Of a stretch of DNA of 64,000 bases, positions 45,161 through 54,181 are shown in pieces. Positions within the stretch are counted from its first letter, which is position 1. Each line of letters begins with the position of its first letter. Origin of the DNA: Frateuria flava (GTDB lineage: Bacteria > Pseudomonadota > Gammaproteobacteria > Xanthomonadales > Rhodanobacteraceae); assembly GCF_017837635.1 (NCBI RefSeq), contig NZ_JAGJRS010000013.1, positions 248,001-312,000 of the forward strand, written 5' to 3'. The notes under the pieces were generated by a model. That model saw nothing but the letters and a program-made list of their open reading frames with translations. It was not told the origin of the DNA and searched no databases. Both the position numbers and the translations under genes were made by a program.

Positions 45161-45595
45161 TCAGCCCTGCCGCGGCTCCGTGGTCACCGGCCGCTGCGCC
45201 TGCTGCAACGCCTTGAGCTTGTCCAGATCGACCGGGCGGATCCGACGGATCGTGCAGGCGAGCTGGCTGCGCCCGGTCACGACCTTGTCGAAATTGATCG
45301 ACACCTGGTGGAGGTTCGAGGTCACGCCGATCGAGTTGGCGTAGGGCAGTTCGGTGCAACCGGGCACGTCCAGCAACCAGGCTTCCTTCGGCTTGGTGTA
45401 GACGGCCACCTGGTCGCTGCCCAACGGTTCCCACGACCACATCGGCACAAAGAAGCTGAAGTGGTTGACCGGCGCACCGGCCGCCTGGGCGTAGGCCGCC
45501 TGGCGCTCGGCCATGCGCTGCGCGGAGGGCACACTGGAACAACCGGCGAGCACCATCGTGGCGACACCGGCCAGCAGGGCACGTTTCAACGACAT
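45161..45595 (-). CDS. Lipoprotein (DUF6491-like)
   Basis: A 144-residue protein with a lipoprotein signal (MSLKRALLAGVATMVLAGCS, lipobox LAGC at residues 16-19). The mature part has two further cysteines (DVPGCTELPY and SQLACTIRRIRPVD), the pattern seen in DUF6491 proteins, where they probably form a disulfide. Function unknown. The start is fixed by the signal sequence. The next upstream gene on the strand is another lipoprotein, 65 bases away. Confidence 0.82.
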   Translation of the reverse strand: MSLKRALLAGVATMVLAGCSSVPSAQRMAERQAAYAQAAGAPVNHFSFFVPMWSWEPLGSDQVAVYTKPKEAWLLDVPGCTELPYANSIGVTSNLHQVSINFDKVVTGRSQLACTIRRIRPVDLDKLKALQQAQRPVTTEPRQG

Positions 45596-45660
45596 GGCGT
45601 TTCTCCTGGAGTCGACTCGCTCGACCGTTAACGCGGACGTGCCCGATCGGTGCACCGCCA

Positions 45661-46380
45661 TCATTTCTTCTTCGGCAGCGCCTTCCACTTGGCCGGATCG
45701 AAGCCGCCCACCTCGTAGACCAGGGTTTCCTTCTTCTCGCCATCGACCAGGGTCACATCCATGGTGATCTTCTTCGCCTTCTTCATCCGCGCGATGAAGT
45801 CGTCATCGTCGCGAATCATCAGCGCCGGCTCGCCGGTGGAAGGCGCAAACGACTTGATACCGTGCTCCTTGCCGTCGAAGGTGGCGTGGAGGGTGCAATT
45901 GCCGCGGCAGACAAAGCCGTGGCCGCCGCCGTACAGAAACACGTTCTGGCCCCAGTCGGTGTGCCGGCGCAGCACCAGCCGCACGCGGTCGTTGCCGGAC
46001 GGCTGGCTGGAATAAAGGGTGGCGGTGGACTGCGTGCCGCCCTGCATCGGCGAAACCTGGTACAGCCACAAGGCGTCGAGGCGACGCTTCTCGCTCTCTT
46101 CCTTCCAGCGCTTCTCGATGTCGGGCAGGGTCTGCTGCACTTCCTTCGCCGCGGCACTGTCCGGGTAACGGTCGAGAATGTCGTGGCCCATGGTCACGGT
46201 CATTTCGTCGTTGTGGATGCGTATGAGCTGGCGGTAGGTGTCGAGCTTGCGCGCCGCATCGTCGTTCTGCGCCGAAGCCGCCGGGGCCTGGGCAGCCTGC
46301 TCCTGGTCCTGCGAATTGCAGCCGGACAGGGCCAGCATGCCGCACAGCAGGGCCGCGGAGGAATGGAAGGGCAGCTTCAT
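45661..46380 (-). CDS. Lipoprotein of unknown function
   Basis: A 239-residue protein with a lipoprotein signal ending LALSGCNS. A helical region (about 35-110, rich in charged residues, DIEKRWKEESEKRRLDALW) is followed by a beta-rich domain with a cysteine pair in GFVCRGNCTLHATFDG and a lysine-rich C-terminus (PAKWKALPKKK). No family recognised. It may be cotranscribed with the DUF6491-like lipoprotein 65 bases downstream. Confidence 0.78.
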   Translation of the reverse strand: MKLPFHSSAALLCGMLALSGCNSQDQEQAAQAPAASAQNDDAARKLDTYRQLIRIHNDEMTVTMGHDILDRYPDSAAAKEVQQTLPDIEKRWKEESEKRRLDALWLYQVSPMQGGTQSTATLYSSQPSGNDRVRLVLRRHTDWGQNVFLYGGGHGFVCRGNCTLHATFDGKEHGIKSFAPSTGEPALMIRDDDDFIARMKKAKKITMDVTLVDGEKKETLVYEVGGFDPAKWKALPKKK

Positions 46381-46451
46381 CGGATGCGCTCCAGGCACGG
46401 GAAAGTCCCTAGCGTGAAACGCGCGGGCGGGCGGTGCAAGCGCAGGCCCCC

Positions 46452-46508
46452 TGCAGGAGCGCCCGTGCGCGACCACGCATACCGTCGCGCACAGGTGCGC
46501 TCCTATGC
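46452..46508. repeat. REP family B palindrome overlapping a stop codon
   Basis: TGCAGGAGCGCCCGTGCGCG pairs with CGCGCACAGGTGCGCTCCTATG. The right arm contains the TAG stop codon (46503-46505) of the LytTR regulator on the minus strand. Confidence 0.8.
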
Positions 46509-47387
46509 GGAACCCAGCTGGACCGGTGTCGCTTCGCCAAACCGCTCGCGCAGCTGCGCGCGGTAGCGCCGACTGCACGGGACGACAGCGCCGTCGTGCA
46601 GCTTCAGCCGCGCGTCACCGGTATCGAGCGGCTCGATCTCGGCCAGGTAATCGAGGTTGACGACATAGCTGCGGTGCACCCGCAGGAAGCGCGCCGGGTC
46701 CAGCCGCTCCTCGATCGCCGCCATGGTGGTGCGCAGCGGATAGTCGCGCCCACGCACGTGCAGGTTCACGTAGTTGCCGGCCGCCTGCAGCCACTCGACT
46801 TCGCGCGCGTTGAGCAGGAACTCCTTGCCGAGCTTGCGCACCAGGAAGCGCTCGGGCCGCTCCACCGGTTCCACTGGCGGGCCCTCGTCGGGGGCCGCCA
46901 GCAATCGCGCCTCGCCGTGCTGGCGCAGCCGCCACAGCCGGTAGAGCACCAGCGCACCGACGATCAGGAAATAGGTCCGTATGTCCTTGAGGTACTCGTA
47001 GCCGAGGTTGAACCACCAGCCGCCCGGCTCGTAGTGCCACCCCAGGGCGGCGTACACCAGCTTGCGCAGCAACCACATGCCTGCCACGTGCACCAGGCTG
47101 AACGGCACGCTCGCCAGTGCATGCAGCGGGAGGTTGCGCTGCCAGGTATCGAAGCGGACAGGCCAGCGCCGCTCCAGCGCGATCACCCCCGGCAGCAGGG
47201 CCAGCAGCACCAGCGCGCTGGTCCATTCCCAGACCCAGGGTTCCCAGGCGGCCGCGCCCGGGTGGTCCACGCCCGAGTTGAGGCTGTTGAACAGGGCATT
47301 GAGCACGAAGAAGAAGATCCACGCCGCGACCTCGAGCGCACGTCGCCAGCGTTGGGAAAGACGGGAACCGGGCGCGGGGGAGATCAT
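46503..47387 (-). CDS. Membrane-anchored LytTR-family transcription regulator
   Basis: A 294-residue regulator with four hydrophobic segments in residues 20-155 (for example VAAWIFFFVLNALFNSL and SALVLLALLPGVIAL) and a C-terminal LytTR DNA-binding domain (about 195-290: FLLNAREVEWLQAAGNYVNLHV, RDYPLRTTMAAIEERLDPARFLRVHRSYVVNLDYL, CSRRYRAQLRERF). No receiver domain is present, so the signal is probably sensed by the membrane part. It is divergent from the acyltransferase gene, a frequent arrangement for such regulators and their targets; regulation of that gene is inference. Confidence 0.9.
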   Translation of the reverse strand: MISPAPGSRLSQRWRRALEVAAWIFFFVLNALFNSLNSGVDHPGAAAWEPWVWEWTSALVLLALLPGVIALERRWPVRFDTWQRNLPLHALASVPFSLVHVAGMWLLRKLVYAALGWHYEPGGWWFNLGYEYLKDIRTYFLIVGALVLYRLWRLRQHGEARLLAAPDEGPPVEPVERPERFLVRKLGKEFLLNAREVEWLQAAGNYVNLHVRGRDYPLRTTMAAIEERLDPARFLRVHRSYVVNLDYLAEIEPLDTGDARLKLHDGAVVPCSRRYRAQLRERFGEATPVQLGSA

Positions 47388-47531
47388 GGGCGGATTCTAC
47401 GCAAACGGCCCTCCCGGTTCGTCCCTGCCGGCCGGCGGTTCATCCCCGCCGCCCCGCGGATGGTCACTTCCGGCGTGATCGGGCGCCGGCTGAGCTCAAG
47501 ACTGGCGCCACTTTCCGTCCGGGAGCGCCCC

Positions 47532-48725
47532 ATGAACCGACGCTACGACATCGACGCGCTGCGCGTCCTGGCCTTCGGCCTGCTGATCCTCTACCACGCC
47601 GGCATGCTGTACGTGGCCGACTGGGACTTCCACTTGAAAAGCAGTCACACGGCCGGGTGGCTGCAGTACCCGATGCTGTTCCTGAACCGGTGGCGGATGG
47701 AGCTGCTGTTCCTGATCTCCGGCCTGGCCGTGAACTTCATGCGCCGCCGCGGCAGCCTGCCCGGCATGGCGGGCAAGCGCAGCCTGCGCCTGCTGCTGCC
47801 GCTGGCCTTCGGCATGGCGGTGGTGGTGCCGATCCAGCCGTATGTTCAGGGCCTGGCCAACCACCTGGTCCAGCCCGGTTTCGGCCGCTTCCTGCTGCGT
47901 TACTGGAGCGGCGGTCCGTGGCCGCCAGGGGCGTTCACCGGCTGGCAGTTCGGCGTGACCTGGAACCATCTGTGGTACCTGCCCTACCTGTGGGTCTACA
48001 CCCTGCTGCTGCTCGCGCTGCTGCCGGCGCTGGAGTCGCGCGTGGGGCAACGCCTGCGGGCCGCCTGCCTGAAGCTGCGCGGCGCAGCCCTGCTGCTGGT
48101 GCCGGCCGTGCCGCTGTTCGCCTGGGACCGCCTGCTCGCCGCACGCTACCCGGTGACCGGGGCGTTGCTGGATGACTGGTACGCCCATGCCATCTACGCG
48201 ACGGTCTTCCTCTATGGCTACCTGCTGGGCACCGATACCGGGCTCTGGAACGAGCTGGCGCGCCTGCGCCGCGCCTCGCTGCCGTTCGCGCTCGCCTGCT
48301 TCGGGGTCTACCTGGCCGGCATCAGGCTGCTCCCCGACACCGCGCCGGCGCTGCTGTGGGAGGCGGTGCATGCGGCGCGCTATGCCTATCTGTGGGTGGC
48401 GATCGTGGTCGTGCTCGGCTGGGGACACGCCTGGCTCAACCGTCCGTTCCGCTGGCTGCCGTACGCGCGAGAGGCGGTCTATCCGTGGTACGTGCTGCAC
48501 CAGAGCCTGCTGCTGTTCGCCGCCTGGCAGCTGATGCCGCTGGGCCTGGGGCCGGTGCTGGAGCCGCTGTCGGTCCTGCTGGCGACGATGCTCGGCTGTG
48601 CGCTGCTGCACCACGTCGTGATCCGTCCCAACCGATGGCTGCGCCCGCTGTTCGGACTGGAGGGGGCACCGGCCCGACGGCCCACGCGCCCGGCGGTGCC
48701 GGTGCTGTCCGACGATGTGGCCTGA
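47532..48725 (+). CDS. Acyltransferase-3 family membrane protein
   Basis: A 397-residue inner-membrane O-acyltransferase (PF01757) with about ten helices. The N-terminus RRYDIDALRVLAFGLLILYH carries the family's conserved Asp-Arg pattern and histidine; later WRMELLFLISGLAVNFMRRR and WNHLWYLPYLWVYT are typical. Such enzymes acylate surface glycans; the acceptor here is unknown. ATG at 47532 follows GGGAGCG. A divergent LytTR regulator lies about 145 bases upstream. Confidence 0.92.
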   Translation: MNRRYDIDALRVLAFGLLILYHAGMLYVADWDFHLKSSHTAGWLQYPMLFLNRWRMELLFLISGLAVNFMRRRGSLPGMAGKRSLRLLLPLAFGMAVVVPIQPYVQGLANHLVQPGFGRFLLRYWSGGPWPPGAFTGWQFGVTWNHLWYLPYLWVYTLLLLALLPALESRVGQRLRAACLKLRGAALLLVPAVPLFAWDRLLAARYPVTGALLDDWYAHAIYATVFLYGYLLGTDTGLWNELARLRRASLPFALACFGVYLAGIRLLPDTAPALLWEAVHAARYAYLWVAIVVVLGWGHAWLNRPFRWLPYAREAVYPWYVLHQSLLLFAAWQLMPLGLGPVLEPLSVLLATMLGCALLHHVVIRPNRWLRPLFGLEGAPARRPTRPAVPVLSDDVA

Positions 48726-48749
48726 ATACGCCAGCGGCGCGGGCACGAC

Positions 48750-49052
48750 TCAGGCGCGCAGCTGGGCGTCCGAGTCCAGGTGCTCGATGCGCTCGATCTG
48801 GTCGAACCACAGGTAGCGCTTCCATTCGGACGTGCCCAGTTGCTCCAGGTGCACCACGCCGTTACTGCCTTCGTTGCCGTCACCGTCGAAGAACTCCTGC
48901 ACGGTCGGGCGGGCGGCAACCACGCCGTCGCAGGTGCTGCCGTCGGCCAGGTGCAGGCGCACGCGCGCGCCGTTCTGCAGGTGTTCGACCATGCTGTTGA
49001 AGCGGGCGATGGTGGGCTGGTCGGTGTAGACGTGTTCGGCCTGGCGGCCCAT
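48750..49052 (-). CDS. DUF3247 family protein
   Basis: A 100-residue cytoplasmic protein. The family pattern is clear: MGRQAEHVYTDQPTIARFNS, LQNGARVRLHLADGSTCDGVVAARPTVQEFFD and NGVVHLEQLGTSEWKRYLWFDQIERIEHLD. The fold is a small beta barrel resembling Sm/Lsm-like proteins; the family is nearly confined to Xanthomonadales. Function unknown. ATG at 49052 is chosen as conserved; GGAGACC lies upstream. Confidence 0.85.
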   Translation of the reverse strand: MGRQAEHVYTDQPTIARFNSMVEHLQNGARVRLHLADGSTCDGVVAARPTVQEFFDGDGNEGSNGVVHLEQLGTSEWKRYLWFDQIERIEHLDSDAQLRA

Positions 49053-49368
49053 GGCCGGTCTCCTGCGGCGGCGATGAGCGGAGGCTAGGGCGGGGGTGGG
49101 CAAGTGGTCGTGAAGTCTGCGGCGGGGTTGCCCCCATCCGCCTGTCGGCACCTTGCCCCGTCGCACGGGGGAAGGCTCGATCGGAGCGACCCGGTGGAAC
49201 GGGAACACTCGATGGGAGCTTCCCCGTCGAGTGGAGGAAGGCTTCCGTGCTGCGCACTGATACTTCCTCCGTTCGACGGGGGAAGGTGCCCCAAGGGCGG
49301 ATGGGGGTGCTCGTGCGGGAAGCGCCACCCGCGGCGATAATCCCGCCCTTCACCCCCCAAGACGCCCC
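49053..49368. other. Intergenic region filled by a composite repeat
   Basis: The 316 bases separate divergent genes. Apart from the composite element at 49131-49307 only a GATAAT (49337-49342), a possible -10 box for the following transporter, stands out. Confidence 0.5.
49131..49307. repeat. Composite repeat with inverted CCCCCATCCGCCT ends, copy 2
   Basis: The 177-bp element begins CCCCCATCCGCCTGTCGGCACC and ends GGTGCCCCAAGGGCGGATGGGGG. Inside it holds CCCCGTCGCACGGGGGAAGG, GCTTCCCCGTCGAGTGGAGGAAGGC and CTTCCTCCGTTCGACGGGGGAAGG, three variants of the same palindromic unit. Same architecture as 31735-31938. Confidence 0.8.
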
Positions 49369-50625
49369 ATGCCCACCGACTCGCTGCTCCAGCACCGTGC
49401 CTTCGTGCAGTTCTGGTTCGCCCGCATCGCCTCGGGCTTCGGCTTCCAGATGCTCTCGGTGGCGGTGGCCTGGCAGATCTACGCAATCACCGGCCGCGCG
49501 CTGGACCTGGGCCTGATCGGCCTGGTGCAGTTCTTTCCCTCGGTGCTGCTGGCGTTGCCCGCCGGCCACATCGCCGACCAGTTCGAGCGCCGGCGCGTGG
49601 TGCTGATCGGGCAGGTCGTCGAATGGTGCGCGATCGTTGCGCTGGCGGTGCTCAGTGTCACCGGGCGCATCCATGAGTTCGGGATCCTGGCGCTGGTGTT
49701 CGTGATCAGCACCGCCAAGGCGTTCGAGTCGCCCTCGATGTCTTCGCTGTTGCCGGCGCTGGTGCCGCCGCCGATCCTGCCACGCGCGGTGGCGGTCAGC
49801 GGCTCGGCCTTCCAGATGGCCATGGTGCTGGGGCCGGCGGTCGGCGGCCTGCTTTATGTGGCGGGTCCGGGCGTGGTCTATGCCACCGCCGCGGGCCTGT
49901 ACCTGATCGCCGCCACGCTGATGGCGCAGCTTCGCTACGAGCAGGCGCCGCCGAAGCGTGAGCCGGCCTCGCTCAAGTCGCTGTTCGCCGGCGTGCACTT
50001 CATCCGCGAGCGCAAGGACGTGCTGGGGGTGATCTCGCTGGACCTGTTCGCGGTGCTGTTCGGCGGCGCCACCGCGCTGCTGCCGATCTTCGCCAAGGAC
50101 ATCCTGCACACCGGTCCGTGGGGCCTGGGCCTGCTGCGCGCGGCGCCGGCGGTGGGCGCGCTGCTGATGTCCTTCGCTCTGGCGCGGCACGACCTGACGC
50201 GGCGCGTGGGCATGATCATGTTCGGCTCGGTGGCCGGTTTCGGCGTCGCCACGCTGGTGTTCGCGCTCTCCTCGTGGATGTGGCTGTCGCTGATTGCGTT
50301 GTTCGCCGGCGGTGCGTTCGACATGGTGAGCATGGTGATCCGCGGCTCGATGGTGCAGCTGGACACGCCGGACGCCATGCGCGGACGGGTCAACGCGGTC
50401 AACTCCATCTTCATCAACACCTCCAACCAGCTCGGCGAGTTCGAGTCGGGCCTGGTTGCCGCGTGGCTGGGCGCGGTCGGCGCGGCCGTGCTCGGCGGTG
50501 TCGGCACGCTGGTGGTGGTGGGGCTGTGGATGGCAATGTTCCCGACGCTGCGCCGACGGCAGAAGCTGCAGCTGGACGCAGAGGCGATCGAGGCGGCCGA
50601 GGAGGCCGGCGCCAAGACGCTCTGA
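49369..50625 (+). CDS. MFS exporter (EntS/MFS_3 type)
   Basis: A 418-residue transporter with twelve predicted helices. It matches the MFS_3 pattern seen in EntS: FVQFWFARIASGFGFQMLSVAVAWQIY, LPAGHIADQFERRRVVLIGQ (helix 2-3 loop), LLPALVPPPILPRAVAVSGSAFQ and, late, RGRVNAVNSIFINTSNQLGEFESG. Substrate unknown; no siderophore genes lie nearby. It is followed 38 bases later by the amidinotransferase-fold gene. Confidence 0.92.
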   Translation: MPTDSLLQHRAFVQFWFARIASGFGFQMLSVAVAWQIYAITGRALDLGLIGLVQFFPSVLLALPAGHIADQFERRRVVLIGQVVEWCAIVALAVLSVTGRIHEFGILALVFVISTAKAFESPSMSSLLPALVPPPILPRAVAVSGSAFQMAMVLGPAVGGLLYVAGPGVVYATAAGLYLIAATLMAQLRYEQAPPKREPASLKSLFAGVHFIRERKDVLGVISLDLFAVLFGGATALLPIFAKDILHTGPWGLGLLRAAPAVGALLMSFALARHDLTRRVGMIMFGSVAGFGVATLVFALSSWMWLSLIALFAGGAFDMVSMVIRGSMVQLDTPDAMRGRVNAVNSIFINTSNQLGEFESGLVAAWLGAVGAAVLGGVGTLVVVGLWMAMFPTLRRRQKLQLDAEAIEAAEEAGAKTL

Positions 50626-50663
50626 GCGCGCTTACCATGGCGCGCCCTCCAGGAGCCCACGTC

Positions 50664-51581
50664 GTGATCGTCACCTCGCCCACCGCCTTCCTCGAGGCCT
50701 TCGCCGCCCTGCCGCCACTGCGCGACGTCCAGGCCACCGCACGCGCGGCCTTCCTGCTCGCGCCGGCGGAGTTCGCCCTGGCCGCCGAATCGGCCAGCGA
50801 CAACCGCTACATGGATATGGCGCTGGCGGTCGATCCGCTGCGTGCGCTGGCCCAGCACGCGGCACTGGCACAGGCGCTGCGCGCGGATTGCCCGGTGATC
50901 ACCTTCCCGGGCGACGCCAGCACGCCGGATGCGGTGTTTCCCAACAACGTGTTCGCCACCGCGCCGGGGCGGCTGATCGTCGGGCGCATGCGCCACGCGG
51001 TACGTCAACGCGAAGCCGGGCGGCGCGACGTACGGGATTTCTTCGCCCAAGTGCTCGGCTACGAGGAAGTCGACCTGTCCTGCCGCCACGACTGCGTGGC
51101 CGAGCTCACCGGCGCGCTGGTGATCGACCGCGCCCGCGGCGTGGGCTACTGCGGCCTGTCCGAGCGCTGCGACGAGGCCGGCGCGCAGGCCATGCACGAG
51201 GCTTTCGGCTTGCGCCTGACCTTCTGCTTCCCGCTGGCCGCCGGCGAGTACCACACCAACGTGGTGCTGGCGCTGCTGGCCGGCCGCGCCGCGATCGTGG
51301 CGCCGGACGGCTTCGCCGACGCGGCCGTGCCCGCGGCGATCGCCCGCGCCTATGGCGATCGTGCGCTGTGGCTGACGCCGGCGCAGAAGCAGGCCTTCGC
51401 AGGCAACGCGATCGCGCTGTCCGACCAGCGCGTGTGGATGAGTGCGAGCGCCGCACGCGCGCTCACCGATGCCCAGCGCCAGGCGCTGGCCGGCTGGGGT
51501 TTTCGTATCGGCGCGGTCGAGCTGGACGAGATCGAGAAGGCCGGCGGCAGCCTGCGTTGCTGCGTGGCGGAGATTTTCTGA
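50664..51581 (+). CDS. Amidinotransferase-fold hydrolase (arginine/citrulline type)
   Basis: A 305-residue enzyme of the ADI/DDAH/CtlX group. Key motifs: substrate-binding TPDAVFPNNVFATAPG, the catalytic His region GEYHTNVVLALL, and the nucleophilic Cys near the C-terminus in GGSLRCCVAEIF. The length and FPNNV motif fit dimethylarginine hydrolase or CtlX-type citrulline hydrolase; sequence alone does not separate these. The GTG at 50664 has AGGAG 8 bases upstream; an in-frame ATG at 50637 lacks a ribosome-binding site. Confidence 0.85.
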   Translation: MIVTSPTAFLEAFAALPPLRDVQATARAAFLLAPAEFALAAESASDNRYMDMALAVDPLRALAQHAALAQALRADCPVITFPGDASTPDAVFPNNVFATAPGRLIVGRMRHAVRQREAGRRDVRDFFAQVLGYEEVDLSCRHDCVAELTGALVIDRARGVGYCGLSERCDEAGAQAMHEAFGLRLTFCFPLAAGEYHTNVVLALLAGRAAIVAPDGFADAAVPAAIARAYGDRALWLTPAQKQAFAGNAIALSDQRVWMSASAARALTDAQRQALAGWGFRIGAVELDEIEKAGGSLRCCVAEIF

Positions 51582-51600
51582 ACGCGCGATCCGCCCCCGC

Positions 51601-51683
51601 AGGAACCCGCTCGCGGGCGTTGCGCTGATCTTTCATGTTCCCCGGCCGCGCGGGAGCATCGCCCGCAAGCGGGTTGCTGTAGG
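51601..51683. repeat. Palindromic element, third REP type
   Basis: CAGGAACCCGCTCGCGGGCG on the left is mirrored by CGCCCGCAAGCGGGTTGCTGTAGG on the right with about 40 bases between. The core motif differs from families A and B (AACCCGCTCGCGGGCG) but the GTAGGA-like outer end is similar to family B. Confidence 0.7.
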
Positions 51684-51746
51684 GCCCGGCAGGCCACGGT
51701 GGGCGGCAGTATGAAGTGCCCCGGCCCAACCGCTACGATCGCCGCC

Positions 51747-53369
51747 ATGACCACGCCCCTGCCTCTCCTGCGCCTTGCCGGCGCCGCGCTCCTCGCCCTG
51801 GCCACCCTGCCCGCCGCGCATGCGGCAGAGGGCCCGCGCATCCAGGTCAGTTTCAGCGCGAAGGCGCACGCGCAGCCGATCACCGGGCGCGTCTACGTGG
51901 CGATCAGCCGCAGCAACGAGACGCCACCGATCGAGCAGACCGACATCACCGGCGTGCCGCTGTTCGGCCACGACGTCAGCGCGCTCGCGCCGGGGCAGGT
52001 GGCGACCATCGATGCCGACGACAACGGCGCGCCGCTGACCAGCCTCGCCCAGCTGCCGGCCGGCGACTACTGGATGCAGCCGTTCGTCAACGTCTACACC
52101 GAGTTCAGGCGCGCCGACGGCCACACCGTGTGGCTGCACATGGACCAGTGGGAAGGCCAGGACTTCAAGCACTCGCCCGGCAACCTCTACGGCAAGCCGG
52201 TGAAGGTGCACTACGACCCCGCCGCGCCCACGCCGGTGACGCTGGTGGCCGACCAGGTGATCGCGCCGATCCCGTTCCCGAAGGACACGCCCTACGTCAA
52301 GCGCTTCCGCATCAAGAGCAAGCTGCTGAGCGACTGGTGGGGCCAGCCGATCTACCTCGGCGCCACGGTGCTGCTGCCGAAGGATTACGACGAACATCCG
52401 GACGTGCGCTACCCGGTGATCTACGAGCAGGGCCACTTCTCCACCCGCGCACCGGGCGGATTTGACTATCCCAAGTCGCACTTCCGGGACTACTGGCTGG
52501 CCGACGGCACGCCGCGCTACGTCATGGTGAGCCTGCAGCATCCGTCGCCCTACTACGACGACTCCTATGCGGTGAACTCGGCCAACGAGGGCCCGTACGA
52601 CGACGCAATCCACCAGGAGCTGCTGCCGGAAATCCAGAAGCGCTTCCGCCTCATCGACCAGCCGTGGGCGCGCATCCTCGAAGGCGGCTCGACCGGTGGC
52701 TGGATCGCCATGGCGCAGATGCTGTTCCATCCGGACTACTACGGCGGCACGTTCGCCTCCTGTCCGGACGCGCTGGACTTCCGCCATCACCAGGTGGTGA
52801 ACATCTACGACGACGCCAACGCCTACTGGCTGGACAAGGGCTGGATGAAGGTCGAGCGCGTGGACACGCGTCAGCCGGACGGCAACGTCGAGGCCATGAT
52901 GAAGGACGAGAACCGGTACGAACTGGCCGTGGGCGACCACAGCCGCTCCGGCGGCCAGTGGGACATCTGGGAAGCGGCGTTCGGCCCGGTCGGCGCGGAC
53001 GGCTATCCCAGGCGGCTGTGGGACAAGCGCACCGGCGTGATCGACCACGACGTCGCGCACTACTGGAAGCAGCACTTCGACCTGCGCTACCTGCTGGAAA
53101 CCCATTGGGCCACGCTGGGGCCGAAGGTCACCGACAAGATCCACATCTACGTGGGCGATGCGGACACCTACAACCTCAACATGGGCGTGCGCGCGATGGA
53201 CGCGTTCCTCAAGCGCGCGCGCAACCCGTCCTTTCGCGGCAGCGTGACCTACCAGCCGATGGCGCCGCACTGCTGGGGCCCGCGCGGCCAGGAACTGATC
53301 GAGACCGTGACGCGCTACATCGACGGCCACGCGCCGGCCGACGCGGATCGCACAAGCTGGCGTTACTGA
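51747..53369 (+). CDS. Exported alpha/beta-hydrolase esterase
   Basis: A 540-residue exported protein with a signal peptide (MTTPLPLLRLAGAALLALAT to about residue 27). Residues 30-180 form a beta-rich domain; the rest is an esterase-D-like hydrolase (PF00756). The nucleophile elbow is EGGSTGGW (Ser in GxSxG), with Asp in YVGDADTYNLN and His in MAPHCWGP completing a likely triad. Substrate unknown. ATG at 51747 precedes the signal peptide; a longer frame upstream is not credible. Confidence 0.85.
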   Translation: MTTPLPLLRLAGAALLALATLPAAHAAEGPRIQVSFSAKAHAQPITGRVYVAISRSNETPPIEQTDITGVPLFGHDVSALAPGQVATIDADDNGAPLTSLAQLPAGDYWMQPFVNVYTEFRRADGHTVWLHMDQWEGQDFKHSPGNLYGKPVKVHYDPAAPTPVTLVADQVIAPIPFPKDTPYVKRFRIKSKLLSDWWGQPIYLGATVLLPKDYDEHPDVRYPVIYEQGHFSTRAPGGFDYPKSHFRDYWLADGTPRYVMVSLQHPSPYYDDSYAVNSANEGPYDDAIHQELLPEIQKRFRLIDQPWARILEGGSTGGWIAMAQMLFHPDYYGGTFASCPDALDFRHHQVVNIYDDANAYWLDKGWMKVERVDTRQPDGNVEAMMKDENRYELAVGDHSRSGGQWDIWEAAFGPVGADGYPRRLWDKRTGVIDHDVAHYWKQHFDLRYLLETHWATLGPKVTDKIHIYVGDADTYNLNMGVRAMDAFLKRARNPSFRGSVTYQPMAPHCWGPRGQELIETVTRYIDGHAPADADRTSWRY

Positions 53370-53427
53370 GTCCACGGCTGCTGCTGGCGCGCTTGCGCCA
53401 CCAGCAGCGATCGGCTGTGATGGCCGG

Positions 53428-54096
53428 ATGATCACCGTCCACCACCTCGACAACTCGCGCTCCCAGCGCATCCTCTGGCTGCTGGAAGAGCTGGGCCTGG
53501 ACTACCGCGTCGAGCACTACAGGCGCGACCCGAAAACGATGCTCGCCCCGTCCGCGTTGCGCGCGATCCACCCGCTGGGCAAGGCGCCGGTGCTCACCGA
53601 CGGCGAGCGGGTGCTGGCCGAGTCCGGCGCGATCATCGAGTACCTGGGCGATACCTACGCCGCCGGCACCCTGATGCCGCCACCCGGCACCGAGGCCCGC
53701 CGGCGCTGCAGCTACTGGCTGCACTACGCGGAAGGCTCGGCGATGCCGCCGTTGCTGCTCAAGCTGGTATTCTCCCGCGTCGCGAAGGGGCCGGCGCCGT
53801 TCTTCGTGCGGCCGGTGGCGCGCGCCATCGCGGCGAAGGTGCAGCGCACGTTCGTCGATCCGCAGATCGCGCTCCACCTGGACTACATGGAAGGCGAACT
53901 GGGCAAAAGCGCCTGGTTCGCCGGCGAGGACTTCAGCGTCGCCGACATCGCCATGAGCTTTCCGGTCGAAGCCGCCAGCGCACGCGGTGGCCTGGACGCC
54001 GGTCGCCCCCGGCTGTGGGCGTGGCTGGAGCGCATCCACGCGCGGCCGGCTTACTGGCGTGCGCTCGAGCGCGGTGGCGCGTACCGGCTCGGCTAA
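53428..54096 (+). CDS. Glutathione S-transferase
   Basis: A 222-residue GST with an N-terminal thioredoxin-like domain (1-80: HLDNSRSQRILWLLEELGL, and the glutathione-binding GKAPVLTDGERVLAESGAIIEYL) and a C-terminal helical domain (about 90-215, WFAGEDFSVADIAMSF). The catalytic position is Ser (NSRSQR) rather than Tyr, as in the beta/theta-like forms. The substrate cannot be told. It begins 58 bases after the esterase stop. Confidence 0.93.
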   Translation: MITVHHLDNSRSQRILWLLEELGLDYRVEHYRRDPKTMLAPSALRAIHPLGKAPVLTDGERVLAESGAIIEYLGDTYAAGTLMPPPGTEARRRCSYWLHYAEGSAMPPLLLKLVFSRVAKGPAPFFVRPVARAIAAKVQRTFVDPQIALHLDYMEGELGKSAWFAGEDFSVADIAMSFPVEAASARGGLDAGRPRLWAWLERIHARPAYWRALERGGAYRLG

Positions 54097-54181
54097 GGCG
54101 CACCTGAACCGGCGGTGCCTCTTCGACGCCCCTCTCACGCCGTGCTGGTCAGGCTGGGGCCTCGACGCACAGGAGGCCCCC

